Shown here: positions 20,904 through 31,499 of the stretch, in pieces
Numbering within the stretch: position 1 is the stretch's first letter
How the letters are laid out: each line of letters opens with the position of its first letter
Assembly (NCBI RefSeq): GCF_020379485.1
Contig: NC_063436.1
Span: forward strand, 18,307,389 to 18,371,388
Length of the DNA: 64,000 bases
Source: Brassica napus
Lineage: Eukaryota > Streptophyta > Magnoliopsida > Brassicales > Brassicaceae
Direction of reading: 5' to 3'
Program-made: the position numbers and the translations under genes
Notes under the pieces: model-generated
Told to the model about the DNA's origin: nothing
The model's database searches: none
What the model saw: only the letters and a program-made list of their open reading frames with translations

Positions 20904-22640
20904 TCACGTTTCAAAGTAACGACTTGGCCATATCAGAGTCGCTGGCCAGCTCTCGCCGCACATCATGGCGTTCAAAAGCTTCCCCTCCAATGCAACAATA
21001 AACTCAGGACACTCTCTTTTGTCAGCAACATACGCACGGGTCGATGTACCACGAGAGATCGGAATAGAGAGAATGTCACGCACTACTCTGGAGAGGATCG
21101 GATACTTTGAGCTCTCTTTTCTCCACCATTCCAATGCATCAAAGTCTTTCTTCCACTCCAAAACAGGCTCTTTGAAATAAGAATCAAGCTCTGACTCATG
21201 AAACTCTCTTGAACAACACCCTCCAAACTTGAGATACTCTTGAAAGAAAGCAAAGTCCCCATAACCGTCAGGCTTCTTCTCTTCCTCTTCTTCTAACTCG
21301 TCTTCGAACATGTAAAAAATACACCGGGGAGTTGGCTCAACTGCACATTCTGGTAGTGGACGTATATCGCTAGCTGCGTAGCAAGAGTATAGACTGCGTA
21401 CGTAGTCCACAACAGTCTCAGCTTTTGAACCTTGATCACTACTCTTTGAGCAGTAAAAGTCTAGATACTTCGACTTGAACCGAGGGTCCAACACAGAAGC
21501 AGTAGCCAACACAAGAAACATCTCATCCCAATACTTTTCAAACCTCTCCAAAATCTCCTTAGCTTTTCCAAGAAAGTAATCACCATCTCCGTTTTTAACC
21601 TCTTGGTTCAACATGAGCCTTAGCTCCACGAGAAGATGGAAGTAGACGTTAGCCGTTGGATACTCCCCATCAAAAAGCTCTTTCGCCACTTTATAAATGC
21701 AACCAGTGAGTTTGCAAAAAGTTCTAATTCTTATCCACTCTTCATCAGAAGGATAATCGTAGTAATCATACTTCTCATCTTCAAACACATCTTTGGCTTC
21801 CATATCTACCGCCGTTTGCAGTTTATTCAACGTGTAGGTCCAATGGGTAGGATACAATCTTCCATCACTCTCCCAACCAAGCAAAATCCTGACACGGTCC
21901 ATCAGACATGATATTCTTACGTCCTTATACATATCATCAACCATCAACCTGAACATATCCGAGCAGCAATAGATGAGGAACACGTTAGGGTTTATCTGAT
22001 GAGTCTCCCCTCTCACTTCTTCTATCCATTTTATAAAACCATCCAAACCAAGATCAAGATTGTTAGGGACAAGAAGAGTAGAGACCTTGCTCTCAATCTC
22101 GTAATCCTTCACAACGTTCTTGAACGAATCAAGATAAACGTCTTTCACTTTCATATCCTCAGGAGGATGAGGATGGTACGACAAGATCCATTTCCTCATT
22201 TTAAAGTTTTCATCAGCGAAGTAGACGCTAATGACCATAAAATCCTGGTGAAGAATCGGACCGACGATGTCTTCGCTAGTCCATTTCCAGTCACCAAGAA
22301 CCATCCATTCGCAAGAGAGGGTTAGCTTCCCTTGTGCGTCTTTCAACAGGTTCTTGATTTTCTCTTTGCCTTCTTGGTAGAGTTGGAGAATAGCGTTCTG
22401 GAGTTTGGAAGTGTCGAGGGTGAAAGTGGGGCAGACGATGTGTACCATATCGGTGATGGTTGAGTTCTCGACGGTGGGGTTGATAGAGTAACCAATGGCA
22501 ACCTTGGCCATAGATCTGTAACGACGCTTCTCCACCACCTCTTTGTCTTCTTCTTCTTCTTCATGTGGAGGAGAATCAACCACATGCTTGTGTTTATCAT
22601 CATCCACAGAGTCGTCGTCAAGCTTTTGTTTCTTCTTCAT
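20904..22640 (-). CDS. hAT-transposase-derived protein, catalytically degenerate (copy 2)
   Basis: 578 codons from the ATG at 22640, placed just after a splice acceptor (TTCAG|GT-ATG). The open frame upstream (to 22691) is intronic. The N-terminus is lysine and acid rich (KKKQKLDDDSVDDDK, EEEEEDKEVVEKRR), a plausible nuclear-targeting region. It is followed by the same domain order as copy 1: KLTLSCEWM, YCCSDMFRLMV, SVLDPRFKSKY, acidic linker, YPILSRVVRDILSIPIS dimerisation motif. It has about 65 more N-terminal residues than copy 1, including FTLDTSKLQNAILQLY. No BED finger. The catalytic acidic residues are replaced. Strong similarity and same orientation with copy 1 indicate tandem duplication. 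A 5'UTR intron spans 22643-23177 and the leader exon carries a CT repeat. Confidence 0.85.
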   Translation of the reverse strand: MKKKQKLDDDSVDDDKHKHVVDSPPHEEEEEDKEVVEKRRYRSMAKVAIGYSINPTVENSTITDMVHIVCPTFTLDTSKLQNAILQLYQEGKEKIKNLLKDAQGKLTLSCEWMVLGDWKWTSEDIVGPILHQDFMVISVYFADENFKMRKWILSYHPHPPEDMKVKDVYLDSFKNVVKDYEIESKVSTLLVPNNLDLGLDGFIKWIEEVRGETHQINPNVFLIYCCSDMFRLMVDDMYKDVRISCLMDRVRILLGWESDGRLYPTHWTYTLNKLQTAVDMEAKDVFEDEKYDYYDYPSDEEWIRIRTFCKLTGCIYKVAKELFDGEYPTANVYFHLLVELRLMLNQEVKNGDGDYFLGKAKEILERFEKYWDEMFLVLATASVLDPRFKSKYLDFYCSKSSDQGSKAETVVDYVRSLYSCYAASDIRPLPECAVEPTPRCIFYMFEDELEEEEEKKPDGYGDFAFFQEYLKFGGCCSREFHESELDSYFKEPVLEWKKDFDALEWWRKESSKYPILSRVVRDILSIPISRGTSTRAYVADKRECPEFIVALEGKLLNAMMCGESWPATLIWPSRYFET

Positions 22641-22642
22641 AC

Positions 22643-23177
22643 CTGAAGAGAGTCCACATGATGCAAAGTGTATTAGGATATCAATATACATTCAGATTAT
22701 AACACAAAACCGAGACACAACCTAATACACACATATATAATACAGTTTGAAACATATATCCAAAAAGATCCCTATAAGCAGTACAAAATTAGTTAATAAA
22801 AAAGGAATAAACATTAGAATTCGGGGATAAACATTGTGAAATACGTTCAGACAAATTTTATGTTCATTAAGACACTACAATCAGGACACAAACAGAGTAT
22901 ATTAGGAGATCATTATATTCAGACTTCAACATAAACAGAGAAACAACCTTTTATGTATGCGAAGAAACTAGAATCAGTAGAGAACATATACACAATAAGA
23001 CGCAGAGAGAGATATACGCAAAGATAGATTCACAAAAGGAAGAGAATAAACGCTAGAATCTAGGGGTAAAATCCATTATGGAGAAACTAGCACACGTATA
23101 TTATCAGTAGGAGTCCGAATTTAGCTCTCAGGAGAGACATGACTTGATGAAACTAAACAGGGAAGAAGAAACAATAC
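22643..23177 (-). other. 5'UTR intron of hAT-derived copy 2
   Basis: Minus-strand donor TTCAG|GTATTG at 23178/23177 and acceptor CTTCAG at 22643-22648 leave ATG two bases into the second exon. No ATG occurs in the short leader exon. Inferred from splice consensus and by comparison with copy 1, whose donor context (GATTCAG|GTTCT) aligns. Confidence 0.55.
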
Positions 23178-23194
23178 CTGAACCGGAACCGGAG

Positions 23195-23196
<2 letters not shown>

Positions 23197-23251
<55 letters not shown>
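23197..23251. repeat. (GA)n microsatellite in leader of hAT-derived copy 2
   Basis: About 27 uninterrupted GA units; as transcribed from the minus strand they are CT repeats, a common 5'UTR element in plants. Likely length-variable between accessions. Confidence 0.95.
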
Positions 23252-23254
<3 letters not shown>

Positions 23255-23429
23255 GATTTTAGGGTTTTTTTGTTTGAGTTAATGAGAGACGGTTCCGATT
23301 TTCGATTGTATTCTTATTTATGATTTAGGCGGGAATGCTACTGGAGTAGAGTCTCTGAACCGACTGGAGTCTTTGCTGTCCCTTTAGACGGCTGAGATCG
23401 TTTCGAATATTTTGTGTGTTGCTTGGTTA

Positions 23430-23492
23430 TGGGCCCGTTTGTTGAGTATTTATATAATCTGATGAATTAATGGGCCTCTATTTTCGGCCCGT
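23430..23492 (+). promoter_or_regulatory. Site II-type (TGGGCC) elements upstream of the LYR gene
   Basis: TGGGCC occurs at 23430-23435 and 23471-23476, with GGCCCGTTA at about 23486. Such TCP-bound site II elements are typical of promoters of plant mitochondrial and ribosomal protein genes, which suits an LYR-motif product. Confidence 0.5.
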
Positions 23493-23925
23493 TAGTCATT
23501 TACACCCTGAACTGAAAATCTTGCCTGAAATCTGAAAAATCCCAAAACTCTCGCCGTTGAATGCTTCTCTCTCACCGTCTCTCTATCTGAAGTTCGACAT
23601 ATCGCCGGTAAGAATTCGATCTATTTGTGTGTATTTATCTGTCTCCGTCGATTTGGTTTGAATAATTTTATTCATTTCATATTATTTACGATCCCAGCTG
23701 AGATTCAGATTGGTATTTCAATGGATGCCAGTTTCTATTCAAAAAAAAGCTTTGATTTTTTCACGCCCAATCGTTAGATTTCTATACAAAAATAAGGCTT
23801 TTAAAAAAAAAATTCATTTTCATTTTAAATGGTTGCTTCAAAGAGTAAAGCTTTTCAGGGTTTATAGGTGTTTCTGATCGATAATTGCGATTATTGTGTT
23901 GCTGTTACAGGAAAATAAACACGAG

Positions 23926-24823
23926 ATGCCGACTCTACAAGGTTCTTTGCCTCCTGAGCTCGCTAACAATGTGGTTAGGGTCTGTATCATCCATCGGTTT
24001 CATTTTTTTTTATATTATAGTGTCTTGATTAAATTGTTTTCTTTTACTCATGTATTCTCGTCTGTTTCTTATGGGCAGTTGTACCGGGAGTGTCTTCGTA
24101 GAGCTACATTCATTGGTAAGCAGGTGAGAGCTTCTCTCAACTAGATGCGTTCAGTGAGATTGTGTTTGGTATGATTGTCATCCATATTTATAGTATGGTA
24201 ATATGATTAGATGAGTGAATAATTTTGCGAATATTTTTTTGGATGGTGATTGAAGTTTAACAATGTTCTTTGGTCATTTAGTTATTTATTGTACTTGTGT
24301 TTTCTTATGTGCCTTTTAGAGTTGATTATCTTCACCCACTTTAGAGGGGGTAGCCTTCTGCATATTAGAATGCATTTTGACTCGAGTAAAGTCTGAACCT
24401 TTGTATAGATGGTGATGCAGCCAGACAAGTTTGAGAAAGATTTGGCTTTTCCGCAATAGATTTGGTATGGGAATATAAACCCTTTTTTTCTGTTTACTTC
24501 TTTATGTCTTGCAGCAACACAACACTGAGCTGGTGGTTGGTATGGTGAGGCAGCAATTTAAGAAACACATGAATGAGACTGACCCCGAAAAGATTCAGAA
24601 GTTAAAGGATGAGTGAGTGTTTTCCCTTTTTCTCCTTCAAGCCTCTAGTGAATGCCGTAACTTGTGATATATATGCTTCATACATTACGAAGTTCTCATG
24701 GGATATATATGATTCAAAATGTATTATGTTTTGGTATTTGGCAGTGCTGCTCGCGGACTCATCAACCACATGTTGTTTGAGTCAGAGAAGCTAACAGGAC
24801 GCAAGGTTAGCCAGAGATCCTGA
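23926..24823 (+). CDS. LYR-motif (complex I LYR-like) small protein
   Basis: Four coding exons, 23926-23979, 24079-24123, 24515-24612 and 24745-24823, join in frame to 91 residues. The signature VVRLYRECLRRATFIGK sits near residues 16-32 (LYR tripeptide followed by basic helix), then VVGMVRQQFKKHMNETDPEKIQKLKDDAARGLINHML, the three-helix LYRM fold with the conserved downstream Phe. LYRM proteins act in the mitochondrial matrix with acyl carrier protein in Fe-S cluster delivery or respiratory complex assembly. The specific client cannot be read here. There is no long presequence, usual for the family. A probable 5'UTR intron lies between 23609 and 23910. Its promoter faces that of hAT-derived copy 2. 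Confidence 0.9.
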
Positions 24824-25278
24824 TCCAGCCTCGTTGCAGACTCTCGTCGTTATGCTCTCTCTCTCTGGTTCCATTTTAGTCTTGTAATGGCAGCTAGTTT
24901 GGCTTTTAATAAAAGAGTTTGTCATCGAGTGACGAGTAGCTTCAATGATTACAAACTTTGATGATCAAGTGCTTCTATGGTTGGAATCATACAGTTCTTC
25001 CACTCTGGTTTTGGTTATCATTACAATTCGATTTTGACGAAATAAGAGTCTAAATAGAAACCTTTTACAGTGAGATTTTTTCTACATTATCTGCAGATAT
25101 AATGTTGATAGGCCAGAAAGTTATTTTTAAGAAAAGGAATGCTAAAATATTGAATGCAACCAACGCTGATCCAAGAATGCTTTCTCTAATTTGAAAGTGA
25201 AACATGAATACAACAAAGACAAAACCCCAAATCCTTGTAGGACCGAAGCAACGAGCAGGAAAAAAGATTCTCATGACT
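24824..25278. other. Convergent 3' flanks
   Basis: 3'UTRs of the LYR gene (polyadenylation-like AATAAA near 24909) and of the methyltransferase gene. No additional gene. Confidence 0.5.
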
Positions 25279-26678
25279 TCAAGCTGAGTCTGCTTCCCTC
25301 TTCAACGACTCATCCTGAGACAAGAGAATTTCCAAATGAACAAAGACACGGGTGAAACTCAGACCGGAGTTGTAAGATTTTGCATGATCTATGTGATAAA
25401 GCCGGATGCAAAAAGTATTCCACAAAGATAGAAACATCAACACAGCTAAAAGGCTATAGAAAGCATCAAACCACACACCTTAATACAGACATAGATGTAA
25501 TGAACATCAGGGCTTTTCCCAATTGCAGATTCCACTGAACTCCCCTCCGTATCTAGAGGAATGGGTTTCGTCAGTTCCCATTTTGACGTTTCTAATGAAC
25601 TTTTGTCTGCAATAACAGAACATGAAACTTTTATCCACCAATAGTACAAGACACGAATCCACAAACGATGGTTTCTAAGTTATAGCAGACCTATCACATG
25701 GAGTTTCGTTGTCCAAGAGCATGAGTCTTTAAACAGCCTAAGACGGTAATCCGGAGCTCCATATGTAATCTACAGACAACTCATCTAAAAAAATCAAATA
25801 TGCACTAAACAAACAGAAACACACAATAATCATAACCTTGATTGAAGATTATACCAAGATGTAGACTCCTTTATCCTTGAGTACCCTATATAGTTTATTC
25901 ATCAACTGCTTCATTATTATGTGAAAAAAGGATATCAAAAAAGAAATATAAAATACATTCACGCCATACATAGATTGTGGATCATATAGTTACCTCCAAA
26001 CCTCCTCAAGCATCTGCGTTGAGTGTTGCCTCGAATTGCTCCCACACTAAACCATTGCAAAAAAAAAAGGATCAGACTTTCTAATTAAAAATCAAAATCT
26101 AGAAATAAGAAAAAGTAGACATCACTCACCAAAATAGAGTCTAAGGTTCCTGAAAAACAACACACACACAAACAAAACATCCAATGTTATTACATGAAAC
26201 ACACAACAATGGAAATAATCAAAAACATAATACCTTTATCAATCACAGCATCAAAAGAAGCATCTCCAAACGCCTTCATATCACGCACATCCATCTTCAA
26301 ATCTGTTTTTTTTTTTCACACACACATAAAAAGACAAAAAAAACTTTCTCATTTAAATTAGCAGAGTAATAGAGAGACGTTACATTTGAGCTGAGGACGG
26401 TCGGAGTATTTCTTAACCATGGCATCGATCACCACAGAGGAGATATCGATGCTGACTACATCTTCATACCCATCATCCACCATTCCTTCGCTGAACGCTG
26501 AGTTTCCGCAGCCGATGACGAGGACTGGGTGAGGACGGTGAGGGACATAGAGGTTGATGAGAGGAGCTAACGAAGCGTAGTTTTGGTACCAATCGAAGGG
26601 GTCGGATTCGTTCGTGTAGCGTTCGTCCCAGTACCATTGCTCGCTGTATGATTGCGTCGTCGTCGTCTCTGTCTCCAT
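25279..26678 (-). CDS. SAM-dependent methyltransferase, EEF1A-lysine methyltransferase 4-like
   Basis: Eight exons (26678-26384, 26302-26234, 26149-26130, 26046-25994, 25885-25855, 25769-25691, 25606-25479, 25314-25279) give 236 residues in frame. YWDERYTNE..PFDWYQNY at 16-34 is the N-terminal signature of the METTL13/EEF1AKMT4 group. Motif I is VLVIGCGNS at 52-60 and the acidic SAM-ribose residue is D78 in SIDIS. After the first splice come MDVRDMKAF, FDAVIDKGTLDSIL (motif IV region) and VLKDKGVYILITYG. Relatives methylate lysines on translation elongation factor 1A; substrate specificity here is inferred. Syntenic with At3g17365 as recalled. One exon is only 20 nt, supported by frame continuity and the conserved KGTLDSIL it completes. 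Confidence 0.88.
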
Positions 26679-27057
26679 CTTCGTCTTCTCCGTCGTAAAC
26701 TAATCACACTATCTGCTTCTTTTTGTTTTGTTTTTGTTTTTGTTTCTCGAATCAAACGAAGGGGAAAGAGAGAAAAGCGGAGGTCATTGTCGGACACGAG
26801 AGACCACTTTGGTCGGAGACTTTTCTCATCAAGCCACGTGGCCTTGTGTGTCGGAAACAATACAATACCGGTTTACCGGTTTGATTAAAACCCGTCATTT
26901 AAGATTAAACCGATGATAAACCGGAATACTGAAAAAACTTTTTTTTGTTGTTGTCACTATGTCTAGCACATTGAAATTTAATGTGTTGTGGCGTTTTTGA
27001 AAACAAGTATTTTCGGACCAGAAATAAACTAGTGAGTGACTTTCAAAACATATCACT
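26679..27057. other. Promoter region of the methyltransferase gene
   Basis: 5' flank with CCGGTTTACCGGTTTGATTAAA-type imperfect palindromes near 26870-26930. No gene. Confidence 0.4.
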
Positions 27058-27068
27058 TGATAGTTTTG

Positions 27069-27393
27069 TTTTTTTTAACGCTGGGTAATCTTTATAGTCT
27101 ATTACATATGATGATCAACTACCTGCAACATATGTGATATTGATGAACAGCTTCACGAGTGATGATTCCACGATAAAGCTCTCTCCAAAACACATGAAAC
27201 CACGGACGGTTCTGCATGTACGACATTCTCGATGGATATGCTCTCACCGCAACATGCGACCACAACGAACGGTTCTGCTTACGGTATTCTAGAACCTCCG
27301 AAAGCTTCGCATCCTATAATCTGCAAAAAAATTGCATAGTCTGGGATTTGAACCCCATACTTGGATGTATAAATTTTTAAACCTTAACCATAA
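27069..27393 (-). mobile_element. tRNA-derived SINE, minus orientation
   Basis: TGATAGTTTTG flanks both ends (27058-27068 and 27394-27404). On the minus strand the 5' part reads GGTTAAGGTTTAAAAATTTA then the B box GGTTCAAATCC near 27347. The 3' end is A-rich (plus-strand T run 27069-27076). The arrangement matches the SINE at 17.4 kb, though the bodies are diverged. The duplication is short and its outer bases differ, so this copy is older. Confidence 0.75.
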
Positions 27394-27782
27394 TGATAGT
27401 TTTGCTTAAAACTCTTTTAAGTATTGTTACTCTCCATTACCAAATGCACTGATTGACTCTTTGTTTTCTGATTAGGAATAATATTCAAAGTAATTCTTTT
27501 TGATGTTTTTCCAAAGTGATTATTTGTCTCCCTCCCTTTTGGAACCACCTTGTTTTGGGGATACAGTATATGATTGCTAAGTTAATCCATATTCTTGCTT
27601 TTTCCTTCTGCAACCTTACAGGGAATACTAAGTCCACATGCATGGCAAAGGCTAAATCCGTTCAAGCAAAGTATATGTGTTTGATTCTAAACACATTCCC
27701 TTCACATATAAATAGGAAGTTAATAGATTGCTGCTTATTTGCATATTCACTAGTTTTCTTTCTGGTTTCTGCATATCTTCAC

Positions 27783-29431
27783 ATGGCTAGTTTGGGTGAT
27801 CATGATGGTATTATCACTTCTCTTCCACTCTATATTTTTTTGCATCTGATTAAATACACAGACTTACCATGGTGTATGTATATGCACATATGAGCCTCAT
27901 GATCAACTTTCCATAATATCATCACCTTTTGTTGTTGTCCTGTTTTGTTATGAAGAGTTTAACTGAATTCATTTTCCCTTTCACTTGTTATAAGGTAACT
28001 TTTCTTATTTTTTCATTTGTAACCTTTTGTGAGAAATCATTGCAGAGATCATAAAGTCTGTTTCTGATGCCCCGCCAACGCATTACATGGTCAAGATAGA
28101 GTCTTTCTCACTCCTTACAAAACATGCTATAGAGAGATATGAAACTGAGAGCTTTGAAGCTGGAGGCTACAAATGGTAATGACATCATTATTCACAAAAC
28201 TTTGTTCTTCTCATTTCTTTAATTATTTAACAAACCTTGTCTTGTTAAAAGCTTAATCATCATATCATGTGGTTTTGCTTGCAGGAAGCTGGTTCTGTAT
28301 CCAAACGGAAACAAGAGCAAGAACATGAAAGAACATGTTTCTGTTTACTTGGCTTTAGCAGACTCTACCTCCTTAGGTCCAGGGTGGGAGGTTTCCGCTG
28401 TTTTCCGTCTGTATTTACTTGATCAAAACAAAGATAGTTACTTGATTCTACAAGGTAGATGTGTTGTAAGTAACTTATTTTCACTTCTTGAAGTACCATT
28501 TCTCTCATATGCATGCATTTCTTGTTGTAGGGAAAGAGAGACGGTTCCATACGTTCAAACGTGAATGGGGATTCGATAAGTTCATCCCTACAGCTACCTT
28601 CTTTAATGCGTCAAACGGTTACCTTATGGAAGACACATGCATGTTTGGAGCTGATGTGTTTGTTTCCAAGGAGAGAAGAAGTGGGAGAGGAGAATGCTTA
28701 TCAATGATTAAAGATGCTACTAGCTCAAAGCACATCTGGAAAATTGAAAATTTCTCAAAGTTAGACAAAGAAAGCTATGACTCTAATGCTTTCTTCGCTG
28801 GAGATAGAAAATGGTAACAACATATTTTTTTGTAACAATCACAAAACCGTTACCGAAGCTGATGCAAAATGGTTTAAACTAGTGTTCTAAAAAATCGGTA
28901 TACATGGCGTGAGTCTAGCATGGTCTAGAGAAATTGGTTTAGGCGGCTCACAAACTCCGACTAAGCACTAATCTCCTCCTATAAAACGTATAATCACCAC
29001 CTAATAATTTCTTGAACATTGGTTTAAACGCAGGAAAATACGACTTTATCCATCGGGAACAAATCACGGAACAGGAACACATCTTTCTATCTATCTGATC
29101 CTCGCAGATCCTGAAACTGTTTCAGACGGTACAAAGATATTCACAGAGTTCACAGTAAGAATATATGATCAGCTTCAAGGCAGACACATTGCAGGGAAAG
29201 GTAACAACCATAAACTCAATTCTTGATATGTGAATATGTTGACTTCTTGATCTTTCACTTGTCTCTTGTTTTACAGTTACTAAATGGTTCAGTGGATCGA
29301 GCCTGGAGAACGGATGGGTTAAATACGTATCAATGGTTTATTTCACGCAGCCAAGTAGTGGTTTGCTGCTTAAAGATGTTTGTCTCGTTGAAGCTGATGT
29401 TTGTGTTCATGGAATCACTAGTGCACTCTGA
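27783..29431 (+). CDS. TRAF-like protein with two MATH domains
   Basis: Six exons (27783-27807, 28046-28175, 28285-28454, 28531-28813, 29034-29200, 29277-29431) give 309 residues in frame. Two MATH (meprin and TRAF homology) domains follow one another: the first from [13 protein letters not shown] to about residue 165, the second from [13 protein letters not shown] to the end. Each has the strand pattern [13 protein letters not shown] / [12 protein letters not shown], then SVYLALAD / SIYLILAD. There is no BTB, RING or protease domain, so it is a MATH-only protein, a large plant group thought to mediate protein-protein contacts. Substrate unknown. Exon 1 encodes only MASLGDHD. Matches recalled At3g17380 in length and position beside the SAM synthetase gene. 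Intron 4 carries a small TIR element. Confidence 0.9.
28880..29020. mobile_element. Short TIR element with 9-bp target duplication inside TRAF-gene intron 4
   Basis: GGTTTAAAC at 28871-28879 and 29021-29029 flanks a 141-bp element. Its ends read TAGTGTTCTAAAAAATCGG and, on the other strand, AATGTTCAAGAAATTATTAGG. A 9-bp duplication fits Mutator-like or related superfamilies. A longer relative with the same ends and target is at 60200-60581. Confidence 0.75.
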
Positions 29432-29895
29432 TCACTCATTAGCCAAAACATTTGACATTTGATAATGCAATATAAGGGATGTTAATATTGAATATAATCT
29501 TTTTATATAATTCTCTTGTGAAAGGACAAGAAAATACAAAATATGACTTTTAACTTTCTTACCACAACAAATAACATACAAGGATGATAATATTGAATAT
29601 AATCTTTCATATATCTTCTGAAAAGAAACAAGAGATACAAAATATGACTTTTAACTACATTTGATCACTCATTAGCCAAAACATTTGACATTTGATAATG
29701 CAATACAAGGGATGATAATATTGAATATAATCTATATATATAATTCTCTAGTGAAAAGACAAGAAAATACAAAATATGACTTTTAACTTTCTTACCACAA
29801 CAATAACATACAAGGATGATAATATTGAATATAATCTTTCATATATCTTCTGAAAAGAAACAAGAGATACAAAATATGACTTTTAACTTTCTTAC
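29430..29895. repeat. 233-bp tandem duplication at the 3' end of the TRAF gene
   Basis: GATCACTCATTAGCCAAAAC starts at 29430 (overlapping the stop codon region) and again at 29663. The following ~230 bp are nearly the same in both units. Each unit itself holds two copies of an ACAAAATATGACTTTTAAC block. The duplication falls in the 3'UTR/terminator region and may duplicate polyadenylation signals. Confidence 0.88.
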
Positions 29896-30034
29896 CACAA
29901 CAATAACATATGATAATAAATAATAATAATATAAATTCTCAACTGCTTATACTGAAAAGGAAAAAGAATAAGACACATCTCTTTAGTTGAAACAGAGGCA
30001 AGACCTGAGAGACTAGTTCAGTTTTTTTTTCTTC

Positions 30035-31216
30035 TCAAGCTTGGACCTTGTTAGACTTGAGTGGCTTCACAACCTCCCAGGTGAAGTCAGCATCGTCCCT
30101 TCCAAAATGACCATAAGCAGCAGTCTTCAAGAACCTACCATTACCACCTCTCTTCAAATCCAAGTTGATCGAAATCATCCCCGGTCTGAAGTCAAAACTC
30201 TCCTTCACAATCTCAAGAATCTCCTTGTCTGGTATCTTCCCTGTTCCGTAGCTGTCCACGAACACAGACAACGGCTCAGGGACACCAATGGCGTACGAGA
30301 CCTGCACAATGCAACGCCTCGCTAGCCCACTGGCAACAATACTCTTAGCCGCTTGCCTCACGATGTAGGCACCGCTCCTGTCGACCTTGGTCGGGTCCTT
30401 CCCGGAGAAAGCGCCACCTCCGTGCGCGCCCCAACCACCGTAAGTGTCGATGATGATCTTACGCCCGGTGAGTCCAGCGTCACCGTGAGGACCTCCGATG
30501 ACAAACCGACCAGAAGGGTTGAGATGGAAGATTGTCTTCTCGTCAAGGTACTTCTCTGGGATCACTGGCTTGATCACATGCTCCTTGAGATCAGCTGCGA
30601 TCTCGTCATTGGTCACGGTCTCATCGTGCTGGGTCGAGATCAGAACAGTGTGGACGCGGACAGGGACCATAGCTCCGTTCTCGTTTAAGTACTCAACGGT
30701 GACTTGCGTCTTACCGTCAGGTCTAAGCCACGCGCAAGTCCCGTTCTTACGAACCTCAGTGAGTTTAGCTCCAAGCTTGGTCGCGAGAACGTGGCTAAGC
30801 GGCATGAGCTCGGGCGTCTCGTCGGTGGCGTAACCGAACATGTGACCTTGGTCACCAGCTCCGATGTCTTCAGGCTTCTTGGTGAGATGACCGTGAACAC
30901 CTTGAGCGATGTCGGGGCTCTGCTGCTCGATGTTGACGAGGACCTTGCAGTTGTCAGCGTCTAGTCCAACGTCGTCGGAGATGAATCCGATCTCACGGCA
31001 AGTCTTGCGGACGATCTTCTCGTAGTCGACGTTGGCCTTGGTGGTGATTTCGCCGAAGACCATGACCATGTTGGTCTTGGTACATGTCTCGCAAGCGACT
31101 TTGCTCTCAGGGTCTTGCTCGAGACAAGCGTCGAGGATTGCGTCGGAGATCTGGTCGCAGAGCTTGTCGGGGTGTCCCTCGTTGACGGACTCGGAGGTAA
31201 ACAAAAAAGATTCCAT
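30035..31216 (-). CDS. S-adenosylmethionine synthetase (methionine adenosyltransferase)
   Basis: Single coding exon, 393 residues, the standard plant length. It makes SAM from methionine and ATP in cytosol and nucleus. Motifs: [14 protein letters not shown] at 9-22, VFGEITTKA 53-61, the [12 protein letters not shown] methionine-binding region at 119-130, [16 protein letters not shown] at 231-245, and the glycine-rich phosphate loop GGGAFSGKD at 266-274. Residue 114 is Lys (HLTKKPED). The Arabidopsis MAT1 isoform has a nitrosylation-sensitive Cys here, so this copy should lack that control. Position beside the TRAF-like gene fits MTO3 (At3g17390), from memory. GC content is clearly higher than neighbours, as usual for this highly expressed gene. 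A leader intron carries a minisatellite. Confidence 0.97.
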   Translation of the reverse strand: MESFLFTSESVNEGHPDKLCDQISDAILDACLEQDPESKVACETCTKTNMVMVFGEITTKANVDYEKIVRKTCREIGFISDDVGLDADNCKVLVNIEQQSPDIAQGVHGHLTKKPEDIGAGDQGHMFGYATDETPELMPLSHVLATKLGAKLTEVRKNGTCAWLRPDGKTQVTVEYLNENGAMVPVRVHTVLISTQHDETVTNDEIAADLKEHVIKPVIPEKYLDEKTIFHLNPSGRFVIGGPHGDAGLTGRKIIIDTYGGWGAHGGGAFSGKDPTKVDRSGAYIVRQAAKSIVASGLARRCIVQVSYAIGVPEPLSVFVDSYGTGKIPDKEILEIVKESFDFRPGMISINLDLKRGGNGRFLKTAAYGHFGRDDADFTWEVVKPLKSNKVQA

Positions 31217-31224
31217 CTTTCAAT

Positions 31225-31411
31225 CTGATTCAAGAAAAACAGAGTATTAAAACAGAGTATTGAAGAAAAAACAGAGTATTGAAGGAAAAAACAGAGTATT
31301 GAATGAAAAACAGAGTATTGAAGAAGAAAAACAGAGTATTGATAAATAAGAACGTAATCAATAACAAGATCTAGAGTTCAGAAACGTAACAACGTATCAA
31401 GATTTGCATAC
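31225..31411 (-). other. 5'UTR intron of SAM synthetase with ~20-bp minisatellite
   Basis: Minus-strand donor CTTCAG|GTATGC (31412/31411) and acceptor TTGAATCAG|ATTG (31225). Six copies of an ACAGAGTATT core, embedded in A-rich 13-21-bp units, start at 31239, 31252, 31271, 31291, 31310 and 31331. In the transcript they read AATACTCTGTTTTTTC, so they form a repeated pyrimidine tract just ahead of the acceptor. Confidence 0.75.
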
Positions 31412-31485
31412 CTGAAGGTGATAGTAATGGATACTGCTAGAGAAATGTGGTGGTGGTAGTACGAAGGAGAAGGAAGAGCAGAGAA

Positions 31486-31496
31486 GATTTATATAC
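31486..31496 (-). promoter_or_regulatory. TATA box of SAM synthetase gene
   Basis: Minus-strand GTATATAAATC lies about 75 bp upstream of the leader-intron donor; leader length implied is short, as usual for this family. Confidence 0.55.
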
Positions 31497-31499
31497 ACG

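Noticed and set aside
29430..29895. Duplicated block considered as LTRs of a tiny retroelement
   Set aside because: Units are directly adjacent with no internal domain, PBS or PPT; simple tandem duplication.
30041..31250. Several plus- and minus-strand ORFs over the SAM synthetase gene
   Set aside because: Shadows of a GC-rich, highly conserved coding exon.
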